In this document: piece by piece, positions 1-5,476 of the stretch
Position numbering within the stretch: the stretch's first letter is position 1
Layout: every line of letters starts with the position of its first letter
Assembly (NCBI GenBank): GCA_009936695.1
Contig: JAACEA010000517.1
Location: 1-7,214, forward strand
Reading direction: 5' to 3'
From: Planctomycetia bacterium
Lineage (GTDB): Bacteria; Planctomycetota; Phycisphaerae; Phycisphaerales; SM1A02
DNA: 7,214 bases
Translations under genes and position numbers: made by a program
Notes under the pieces: generated by a model
What the model was told of the DNA's origin: nothing
What the model saw: only the letters and a program-made list of their open reading frames with translations
Databases searched by the model: none

Positions 1-191
1 CAGCCAGCGTCTGCACGAGAGAGGGGGGCCAACATCGATCCCGGCCGGGGAATCCGAAAAAAATGGCCTTTCCCTGAATGACGGTGCGACCGGGACGCCT
101 TCCCCAGAAGGTCGACACCGACTCGTCGCAACCGGGGATGACGATGCCCTTGTCGGCAAGGGGCCGAGAGACGCGAAAGGAAATCGAAGAC

Positions 192-959
192 ATGGCGAAG
201 TCGGACTCACAGCGGGTGAAACTCAGTCGATTCGTCGATCTGGCCCGGATGTACCGAGGGTGGTCGCGCACCGAGCTTTCGAGGATGCTCGGCCGAGATC
301 CGTCGAAGATCGTCCCCGAAAGCGGGAATCCGAAACTCGACCTCCTGGTCGGGCTCGCGGATGCCCTCGACTGGAACGTCGGCGACGTCGCCGAAAGCGT
401 CTGGAGCGATCAGGATTCGTCCGACCGGATCGAAACGAGCCCCTTCCGGGAACTCGGACTCGAATCGCTGAAGGCGCATGAGGCCGGGCGATATCAGGAG
501 ATGCTCCAGATCGCGCGACGAATGCGATTGGTGGCCAAGACGCCGCGCGAACACGCCATCACCTGCAATCGAGAGGTCGGTGCCTGGGACGGACTCGGAC
601 GATACCCAAGGGCGTTGGAATCCTGCCAGGAAGGCCTTTCCGTGGGATGCACCGACATCGATGTGCGATCGATGCTGCAGGCGAATCTCGCCAACGCCCA
701 CTACACGCTCTGGCACCTGCTCGAGGCGAGAACCGTCGCTCGAGACCTCATCGAAAGACTCGATCTCGGGCCGCACCGGGGCGAAGCCACCAGAGTCGCG
801 CTCGCCCTCGCGCACTACGTCCGAGGCAACGTGGCTCGTCGCCAGCTCGATGCCGAGACCACCGACCGCGCGGAGATCGCACGAGAATCCTCCGCTCACC
901 TGCGTCGATCCGTCGAGCTGCATCTCGATCGCGCTGCGGACTTTCCCAGTCCGGACTAA
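192..959 (+). CDS. XRE-type HTH plus TPR-like regulator, N-terminal part (truncated by in-frame TAA)
   Basis: The 255-residue product starts with a Cro/C1-like helix-turn-helix at about residues 10-70 (FVDLARMYRGWSRTELSRMLG, then a segment resembling the 'LLVGLADALDWNVGDV' end of HTH_3 domains). Helical-hairpin sequence of TPR character follows at about 85-250 (for example around ALESCQEGLS and ANLANAHYTLWHLLEAR). This predicts a cytoplasmic DNA-binding regulator whose TPR scaffold binds a protein or peptide; the ligand is unknown. I chose the ATG at 192 because AAAGG lies at 176-180 and the HTH begins soon after; in-frame ATGs at 78 and 138 would add low-complexity residues. The frame ends at TAA 957-959, but the same frame continues with coding-like sequence to 1439, so this is probably the first 60% of a gene of about 415 codons. 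The regulator class is fairly secure; its target is not known. Confidence 0.72.
   Translation: MAKSDSQRVKLSRFVDLARMYRGWSRTELSRMLGRDPSKIVPESGNPKLDLLVGLADALDWNVGDVAESVWSDQDSSDRIETSPFRELGLESLKAHEAGRYQEMLQIARRMRLVAKTPREHAITCNREVGAWDGLGRYPRALESCQEGLSVGCTDIDVRSMLQANLANAHYTLWHLLEARTVARDLIERLDLGPHRGEATRVALALAHYVRGNVARRQLDAETTDRAEIARESSAHLRRSVELHLDRAADFPSPD
957..959 (+). other. In-frame premature TAA inside the HTH-TPR gene
   Basis: The codons upstream (from 192) and downstream (960-1439) share one frame. The 17 codons between the stop and ATG 1011 are coding-like: 15 of 17 end in G or C, and they read EGVAYTARGGLLEVEVA, a plausible TPR helix. A single substitution of a Tyr codon (TAC or TAT) to TAA would explain the break (PD-Y-EGVAYTARG). 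It could be a true nonsense mutation, an assembly or read error, or much less likely programmed readthrough. Confidence 0.7.
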
Positions 960-1010
960 GAAGGCGTCGCCTACACCGCCCGCGGCGGCCTGCTGGAAGT
1001 CGAGGTCGCG

Positions 1011-1439
1011 ATGGGGATGATCGAACCCAAGGAAGCGATCGATCGAATCCTGGCCGGCATTGAACGGGTGGTGGACCCGGAATCCGCGTCGTTGTCCGGC
1101 GACCTCCTCGAATCGTGGGGTTGGTGGTCCATCTTCGGCTGCAACATCGCCCTTCGGCATCTCGATCAAGCCACGATGCATCGTCCCATGGCGATCCTCA
1201 CCAACAAGGCCACGGAGATCGCGAACGTCCTCGGCAATTGGGCCCTCCGCGAACGCGCATTCACGTTGGAGAACTTTCGCCGACAACGCATCGCGGATCT
1301 CACCGGGATGCAACCCGATTGGTTCCTCGACGAGGAGGAGATCCGGACGATCAGCGGCACGATGGGGCGATTCCCGGGATTTCGAGAAGTCGGATGGCGG
1401 ATTCTCGATGCCGCTCACATCTTCGACGCCGCGAATTGA
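1011..1439 (+). CDS. C-terminal part of the split HTH-TPR regulator
   Basis: The 142-residue frame from ATG 1011 is helical with TPR-like spacing (AIDRILAGIERVVDP; SIFGCNIALRHLDQATMHRP; ATEIANVLGNWALRERAF) and has no DNA-binding or membrane segment. It lies in the same frame as the upstream HTH-TPR gene, and the frame is open from 960, so its natural N-terminus is almost certainly encoded upstream of the TAA. It could be translated separately: GAGG at 1002-1005 is five bases before ATG 1011, and another ATG follows at 1017. The stop lies 52 bases before this ATG, which argues against tight stop-start coupling. If it is not translated alone, the whole of 192-1439 is a pseudogene. No enzymatic motif is visible, and I do not recognise a named family for this part. 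Confidence 0.6.
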   Translation: MGMIEPKEAIDRILAGIERVVDPESASLSGDLLESWGWWSIFGCNIALRHLDQATMHRPMAILTNKATEIANVLGNWALRERAFTLENFRRQRIADLTGMQPDWFLDEEEIRTISGTMGRFPGFREVGWRILDAAHIFDAAN

Positions 1440-1443
1440 GGAA

Positions 1444-1448
1444 AGGAG
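1444..1448 (+). promoter_or_regulatory. Strong Shine-Dalgarno site of the small secreted protein gene
   Basis: AGGAG is followed by a 6-base spacer and ATG 1455. It is the best ribosome binding site in the window and fixes the start of the small downstream gene. Confidence 0.75.
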
Positions 1449-1454
1449 ATACCG

Positions 1455-1778
1455 ATGACCAGCCTCTACTCACGCCTGTACGGTCGGCCGCGACTCCGGT
1501 CCCTTTCTCCGGCCATGATGATCCCGCTCCTGTTGCTGATGGCCGCCGTGCTGACGGTCCCCGTCGATGCGGCCGAGGAGCAACGCAAGAAAGGCATCCT
1601 TCGGTACCTGCATACCGGCCAGGGCGGCCTGATCGACGCCGCCCGCTCGACGGATCCACGCATGCCCTTGCTCAAGGGGGCTTTGGCGCCTCCGAAGTGG
1701 GACTCCGCCCCGATCCCCCTCGATCTCCTCATCCCGATTCGATATCTGAAGCCACCGGCGCGACCACCTCGCCGTTGA
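1455..1778 (+). CDS. Small exported protein of unknown function
   Basis: The 107-residue protein has a classical signal peptide: a basic n-region (RLYGRPRLR, residues 7-16), a hydrophobic core at about 21-37 (MMIPLLLLMAAVLTVPV) and a small-residue cleavage region near VDAA at 37-40. The mature part of about 67 residues is basic and proline-rich near its end (KPPARPPRR), with no cysteines and no domain I recognise. There is no lipobox cysteine, so it is probably periplasmic or secreted, or membrane-anchored if the signal is not cleaved. The gene starts 15 bases after the end of the HTH-TPR frame, so co-transcription is likely. The strong ribosome binding site and signal peptide make it a credible gene despite its length. 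Its function is unknown. Confidence 0.62.
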   Translation: MTSLYSRLYGRPRLRSLSPAMMIPLLLLMAAVLTVPVDAAEEQRKKGILRYLHTGQGGLIDAARSTDPRMPLLKGALAPPKWDSAPIPLDLLIPIRYLKPPARPPRR

Positions 1779-1853
1779 GGAACGACGGATCAGCGAACCA
1801 ACCGTGAGCCGTTGGCGAGACGGCGACCTCGAAGCGGTCAGACCGAATGATGC

Positions 1854-1888
1854 CATCCCTCCGGGATCCTCTGGATCCCGGAGGGATG
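1854..1888. repeat. Perfect 16-bp inverted repeat with 3-base loop
   Basis: The arm CATCCCTCCGGGATCC at 1854-1869 is matched by its exact reverse complement at 1873-1888, separated by TCT. It would form a very stable GC-rich hairpin on either strand, 76 bases after the stop of the small secreted gene. No T-run follows on either side, so it is not a canonical intrinsic terminator. It could still be a transcript-end or RNA-stabilising hairpin, or a REP-like repetitive element. Confidence 0.85.
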
Positions 1889-1917
1889 CGTCGCCATTTC
1901 CGCACCCACCGACGCGT

Positions 1918-1936
1918 TGGACGGCTCGAACGTCCA
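1918..1936. repeat. Short inverted repeat, 6-bp arms
   Basis: TGGACG at 1918-1923 and CGTCCA at 1931-1936 are exact reverse complements around a 7-base loop. It is weak alone and noted because it directly precedes the dyad at 1939-1954. Confidence 0.45.
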
Positions 1937-1938
1937 GT

Positions 1939-1954
1939 GAGCAGAAATCTGCTC
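1939..1954. promoter_or_regulatory. 16-bp palindrome, possible operator
   Basis: GAGCAGA and TCTGCTC are perfect 7-bp arms around AA. The size and symmetry suit a binding site for a dimeric helix-turn-helix protein, and an HTH gene begins about 175 bases downstream. No second copy is seen nearby, so the operator role is only a possibility. Confidence 0.35.
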
Positions 1955-2130
1955 CAGAAACCGCCGGATTCACCGTCGGAACCTCGAAAAATTCGCATGA
2001 AGCGAGGCAAGGACCGTTCGATCTCGAGATTCGTTCCGGGGTGATATCGCGACATCGCTGGTCTTCTGTTGTCTTCGCCCCGCGAGCGGACGTCAGAACT
2101 CCCCTCGGATTTCCGTGGATCTCACCCTTG

Positions 2131-2628
2131 ATGACCAGTCAGGACTCTGAAGACGAGTGGCTTACGCTCGATGATGCCGCAAGACGGTTCCATGTCTCCC
2201 GAAGAACGCTCGAGCGGCTTCGCAAGCAGGGCGTGCTGCCGGGTGTTCGAATCGGTCGGTATCTCAGCGTTCGCACGGTGGACGTCCAGCAGGCCCTCGC
2301 CCGCCGAAGCCCGCTTCAGACCTATCGCCATCAGGCCAAGGTGAACCCCGACATGCCGGCGAGGGACTGGCTTCTCGGCTGGCGAACCATGGTCGAGGGC
2401 AATCCGGCCCTCGCATCGACTCGAAAATGGATCGATCGAGTCATCGACGACCACGGGGCGGACGCTGTCGGAGAGCTCAAGGTCGGCGACGTGGTCGAGT
2501 GCGGCCGGAAACTCCCCCTGAATGGCGATGCGGCCCTGATCTTCGAAGCGCTTTCCGGGATCGATGCGGACCGAGGCATGCTTGCGACCACTCGGACGCT
2601 GCTGACGATTCTCGTCCCCGCGATCTGA
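2131..2628 (+). CDS. Excisionase/MerR-like helix-turn-helix protein
   Basis: The 165-residue protein begins with a winged-HTH of the excisionase/HTH_17 type at residues 9-58: EWLTLDDAARRFHVSRRTLERLRKQG, then LPGVRIGRYLSVRTVDVQQAL. This is the usual 'align helix, recognition helix, wing reading the R-x-G-R-x-x pattern' order. The remaining 105 residues or so (DWLLGWRTMVEGNPALASTRKWIDRV and after) are mostly helical and match no family I recognise. ATG 2131 is chosen because the domain starts just after it; it lacks a clear Shine-Dalgarno site. The frame is open upstream to 1804, but that sequence does not look coding. No integrase or attachment site is present, so it is more likely a small DNA-binding regulator than an active phage excisionase. 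Its target is unknown. Confidence 0.75.
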   Translation: MTSQDSEDEWLTLDDAARRFHVSRRTLERLRKQGVLPGVRIGRYLSVRTVDVQQALARRSPLQTYRHQAKVNPDMPARDWLLGWRTMVEGNPALASTRKWIDRVIDDHGADAVGELKVGDVVECGRKLPLNGDAALIFEALSGIDADRGMLATTRTLLTILVPAI

Positions 2629-2637
2629 GCGCACGGC

Positions 2638-2664
2638 GACGGGGCGGATCGGGCGACCCCCGTC
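2638..2664. terminator. Weak GC-rich stem-loop after the HTH gene
   Basis: GACGGGG at 2638-2644 pairs with CCCCGTC at 2658-2664 across a 13-base loop, starting ten bases after the HTH stop codon. There is no T-run, so termination is only a guess from position. Confidence 0.25.
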
Positions 2665-2717
2665 CTGATCGTGATCGGTCCAGGCACGCGGCATCACCTT
2701 CGAGACCGTCAGCGGGG

Positions 2718-2723
2718 TAGCAT
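2718..2723 (+). promoter_or_regulatory. Possible -10 element, leaderless arrangement
   Basis: TAGCAT resembles a sigma-70 -10 hexamer (TATAAT) and ends eight bases before ATG 2732. Transcription starting six or seven bases downstream would begin practically at the start codon. No convincing -35 is seen, and there is no Shine-Dalgarno site before this ATG, which is compatible with leaderless expression. Confidence 0.25.
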
Positions 2724-2731
2724 GTGCTCCC

Positions 2732-3397
2732 ATGACGAACCAGCCAACATCGGAAGACGACACCCGGCTCCTCGAGCGCATCGCCCAGTTCGAGAACATG
2801 ACCACCGCCGATCCCGACAATGAGATGGCGTTCTTCTCGCTCGGAAACGCCTATCTGAAGGCCAATCGAGCCGCGGAAGCCGCGTCGAGCTTCGAACGGG
2901 TCACGGTCCTGAACCCGGACATGAGCAAGGCCTGGCAACTCGCCGGCGAGGCGATGATCGCCGCGGGGCTCGAGGACAAGGCGGTCCATCACCTCGAATC
3001 GGGGCATGAGATCGCCGTGGCGAAAGGCGACCTCATGGTTCGAGACGCGATCGTGAACGCACTCGAATCGATCGGACGAACCGCCCCCGAAGCATCGGAT
3101 GCGGCGAAGGCGGCGGCTCAGGAGGCTTCGGCATCCGGGACGTTCACCTGCCGCAGAACCGGGAAACTGGGAACAGCCATGGACGCCCCCCCGTTCAAGG
3201 GCGCCGTGGGGGCCTGGATCGGGGAGAACATCTCCTCCGAGACCTGGAACGATTGGATCGGCCAGGGGACCAAGGTCATCAACGAACTCCGACTCGACTT
3301 CAGCCGTGAAGAGGACCAGGAGACCTATGACCGCCACATGCTTGAATTCCTCGGCATCGACGATGATCTCCTCGAGTCGCTTCGCGGCGGAAACTGA
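2732..3397 (+). CDS. TPR domain fused to YggX-type Fe(II)-trafficking / oxidative damage protection domain
   Basis: Residues about 33-100 form two TPR units (AFFSLGNAYLKANRAAEAASSFERVTVLNPD, then SKAWQLAGEAMIAAGLEDKAVHHLESG). An Ala-rich linker follows at about 118-136. Residues about 137-208 match the YggX family: FTC with the family's conserved N-terminal cysteine (Cys140), PPFKGAVGAWIGENIS aligned to the YPGELGKRIYNEIS region, then ETWNDWIGQGTKVINELRLDF and a final MLEFLG. Stand-alone YggX proteins have about 90 residues, so the TPR part is an added module. YggX is known for protecting Fe-S clusters against superoxide and for a role in iron handling; the TPR part may recruit a partner (inference). 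The protein has no signal peptide or membrane segment and is presumably cytoplasmic. It faces the VWA operon tail to tail, with 75 bases between stops. Confidence 0.9.
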   Translation: MTNQPTSEDDTRLLERIAQFENMTTADPDNEMAFFSLGNAYLKANRAAEAASSFERVTVLNPDMSKAWQLAGEAMIAAGLEDKAVHHLESGHEIAVAKGDLMVRDAIVNALESIGRTAPEASDAAKAAAQEASASGTFTCRRTGKLGTAMDAPPFKGAVGAWIGENISSETWNDWIGQGTKVINELRLDFSREEDQETYDRHMLEFLGIDDDLLESLRGGN

Positions 3398-3472
3398 TCA
3401 CGCCCCCGGGGAGCCCGGCCACGATCGGAATGTCATGATCCCGCCGGACGACTCGGCGACGCGCCCGCCTGG
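3398..3472. other. Convergent intergenic spacer
   Basis: These 75 bases separate two converging genes. A short dyad, CCGGG at 3406-3410 with CCCGG at 3414-3418, is the only stem-like sequence I found. It lacks a T-run, so a shared bidirectional terminator cannot be confirmed. Confidence 0.35.
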
Positions 3473-5476
3473 TCATCCCGAGGCCGACTGACGCTGCCAG
3501 AGCCACCATTCGAGCAGCATCAGCCCGAGCGAGATGCCGAGGAGCCAGGGCCAGAAGTCCTGCCAACGGGTCCCCCCCGCGGTCGCCGCCTCTCCCGTGA
3601 TCCGATCGAGACTCAGTTCGATCGATTCCGCCGCGCCGGTCCGTCGTTCGGTCGGATCGAGCTGATTCACCGCGAAGATCCGTCGGCGCCGCGATTCGTC
3701 TCCGGGCTCGTTCCACGACAACTCGTAGAGCCCGGCCCGACGGACCGGTCCCCATGCGAACGTCAGGGGATCCGTCGATTCGACGGCGACCTCGGTGCCG
3801 TCCGGCCGACGAACCCGCAACGCCGTCGCCTGCGCCGGCAGCCGAGCAGTCAGCGGACTCCCCGGCGCGACACCGGCCGAAGCCACGGCATCTCCGAGAC
3901 CACCGAGGTACTCGATGGCGTTCGGCACGAAATTCACGAACGACCGGAGATACGGCCAGTTGGAGTCGAGCGGATCGAAGGTCGTGTGAATGACCTGGAT
4001 GGCCCCTCGATCGACCGAAACGACCATCGGACCGTCGCCCGATTCGACGAGCGATTCGACGCCTGCCCCGGTGGTGAGCTTCCGCATCGAGGACACGAAG
4101 AGCTCATCGAGGTTGACGTATCGAAGCACGGGATGGTCCTCCGCGCTGCGACGAACCACGACGCCCTTCGCCGGATCGCCGAATTCGGTCACACCCTCGA
4201 TCGGCGGGGTCCTTCCGAAGGAGAGATATCGTCCCGGAGGGAGCGTCTCGACCGCCGCGTCGTCGAGCACGACGACGTCATAGAGATCGAGTCCTCCGGA
4301 CTCGGCGAGCCGGTCATAGGTGTCCAGGGTGAGCAGATCCAGCGACTCCAGCGCCATCCCCTCGAGGATCGACCGGAGGACGAAGGAGTCGGCGTCCACC
4401 AGTGCGACCTTGAGGCGACGCGCGGGCGGAACCACGAGCATCGCCGCATCATCGGTGGGCTGGGCGTCCTCGTTGAGCAGCAGCACCTCGATCACCGCGT
4501 TCCGCTCCTGCTCGAACGGCGCGAAGGCGAATTGCTTTCGTCCGGGGATCTTCCCGAGTCCCGGCTCCTCGGTCTCGGGACCGATCTCGATGGGGACCGG
4601 AGTGATCGCGCGGACCACCCCGTTCACGCTGAGTTGCAGGTCCGTCTTCCTCGCCTCCGCGGTCGGATTCTCCACCGCGATGAACACCTGGATCTTCCCG
4701 GGTTCGTCGTAGGGCCGCTGGGCCGCGATCGATGCGATCCCGATGTTGCCGGCGTCGACCGCGCCGACGCGGTGATACACGAGCCGTTCGCCCTCCCGAA
4801 GCACCTGTTCGTCGAGATCGTCGATCCGTCCGTCGGACCAGAGCTCGACTGCGGCGGGGGTCGCCACCGGACCGGTCTGCGAGTCCGGGTCGATCACCGT
4901 GAGGTACGCCCGCGCAAGCTGAAGGGCGCCGCCGAGTCGGCTCGTCCCATCGGTGGGCTCGATCCCGCGCACCGCCTCGATCGCCGTCTGGCGGGAATCG
5001 GTGAAGGGTGTCCTGATCTCCGCCTCGTCGTTGAAGGCGACCACCATGATCTCGGCGGCATCGCCGCTGAAGAGTCCGCCGCCGTGCAGGGCCTCGATCC
5101 GTTCGATCGCGGACGCCTTCGCGAGGTCGAGCCTCGAGGTCTCCCCGGTCTCATCGCCGTCGAGGACGTTCATCGACGAGGAGTTGTCGACGACGATCAC
5201 CGTTCGTCCGTCCCGCCGTTCACCCGCGTCGAAGCGGGGCTGCATCAGCGCGATCCCGAGCAACGCGAGGAAGAGCAGCTGCAGGAACAGGAGCAGCGTC
5301 GGACGCAGGCGTTGGAACGGTGCGTTCGCTCGAAGGTCCTCGACCGACCGCTTCCAGAGGAGCGTGCTCGGGATCGATCGACGGGTCCGGCGCAGGCGGA
5401 GGAAGTACAGGGCGACCAGCGGCGGAATCACCGAGGCGAGCACGATCCCTCCGAACAACGGCGTCAGCCAGCTCAT
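3473..5476 (-). CDS. BatA/VWA-domain membrane protein of a MoxR operon
   Basis: The 667-residue protein opens with a BatA-type N-terminus: a hydrophobic segment at about 8-26 followed by the basic LRLRRTRRSIPSTLLWKRSVEDLRANAPFQRLRPT stretch and a second membrane segment at about 60-78. A VWA domain follows at about 91-235 with a complete MIDAS start DxSxS (D97, S99, S101, in VVDNSSSM), the DGTSRLGGAL segment (176-185) and WSDGR (213-217). Residues about 355-420 (KVALVDADSFVLRSILEG ... YDVVVLDDAAVETLPPGRY) resemble the GATase-like/ThuA-like fold often found after VWA in such proteins. A last membrane segment lies at about 642-660. The start ATG 5476 overlaps the upstream DUF58 stop (ATGA); the frame is open further upstream, but that extension lies within the DUF58 gene. 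It is probably an envelope protein remodelled or partnered by the MoxR ATPase. Its exact substrate is unknown. Confidence 0.92.
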   Translation of the reverse strand: MSWLTPLFGGIVLASVIPPLVALYFLRLRRTRRSIPSTLLWKRSVEDLRANAPFQRLRPTLLLFLQLLFLALLGIALMQPRFDAGERRDGRTVIVVDNSSSMNVLDGDETGETSRLDLAKASAIERIEALHGGGLFSGDAAEIMVVAFNDEAEIRTPFTDSRQTAIEAVRGIEPTDGTSRLGGALQLARAYLTVIDPDSQTGPVATPAAVELWSDGRIDDLDEQVLREGERLVYHRVGAVDAGNIGIASIAAQRPYDEPGKIQVFIAVENPTAEARKTDLQLSVNGVVRAITPVPIEIGPETEEPGLGKIPGRKQFAFAPFEQERNAVIEVLLLNEDAQPTDDAAMLVVPPARRLKVALVDADSFVLRSILEGMALESLDLLTLDTYDRLAESGGLDLYDVVVLDDAAVETLPPGRYLSFGRTPPIEGVTEFGDPAKGVVVRRSAEDHPVLRYVNLDELFVSSMRKLTTGAGVESLVESGDGPMVVSVDRGAIQVIHTTFDPLDSNWPYLRSFVNFVPNAIEYLGGLGDAVASAGVAPGSPLTARLPAQATALRVRRPDGTEVAVESTDPLTFAWGPVRRAGLYELSWNEPGDESRRRRIFAVNQLDPTERRTGAAESIELSLDRITGEAATAGGTRWQDFWPWLLGISLGLMLLEWWLWQRQSASG

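Larger units (their letters stand above)
1779..2130. other. Stretch without a recognisable gene, rich in dyad symmetry
   Basis: No convincing gene is seen in these 352 bases. The frame of the downstream HTH gene is open back to GTG 1804, but that extension has mixed third-position composition and low-complexity Ser/Arg/Pro-rich residues, unlike the flanking genes. The stretch holds a perfect 16-bp inverted repeat (1854-1888), two adjacent smaller dyads (1918-1936 and 1939-1954), an imperfect stem-loop (1982-2007) and a 10-bp palindrome (2021-2030). It presumably also holds the end of the upstream transcript and the promoter of the next gene, though I see no clear -35/-10 pair. Confidence 0.6.

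Noticed and set aside
47..74. Weak stem GGGAA / TTCCC flanking an A-rich run near the left edge
   Set aside because: Five base pairs with a 17-base loop is within chance; no T-run or promoter context makes it meaningful.
78..191. Upstream start of the HTH-TPR gene at ATG 78 or 138
   Set aside because: The residues added are not domain-like, and ATG 192 has AAAGG upstream and sits just before the HTH. ATG 138 cannot be fully excluded.
207..1418. Minus-strand open frame of 403 codons opposite the HTH-TPR gene
   Set aside because: Its translation is rich in Asp, Arg, His, Gly and Pro without domain pattern, typical of an antisense shadow in a GC-rich gene. The plus frame carries recognisable HTH and TPR sequence.
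1804..2130. N-terminal extension of the excisionase-like HTH gene from GTG 1804
   Set aside because: Mixed third-position composition, low-complexity residues, and the perfect hairpin lies inside it. The domain starts just after ATG 2131.
2477..3337. Minus-strand open frame of 286 codons overlapping the HTH and YggX genes
   Set aside because: Shadow of plus-strand genes that carry recognisable domains; it also crosses the intergenic spacer.
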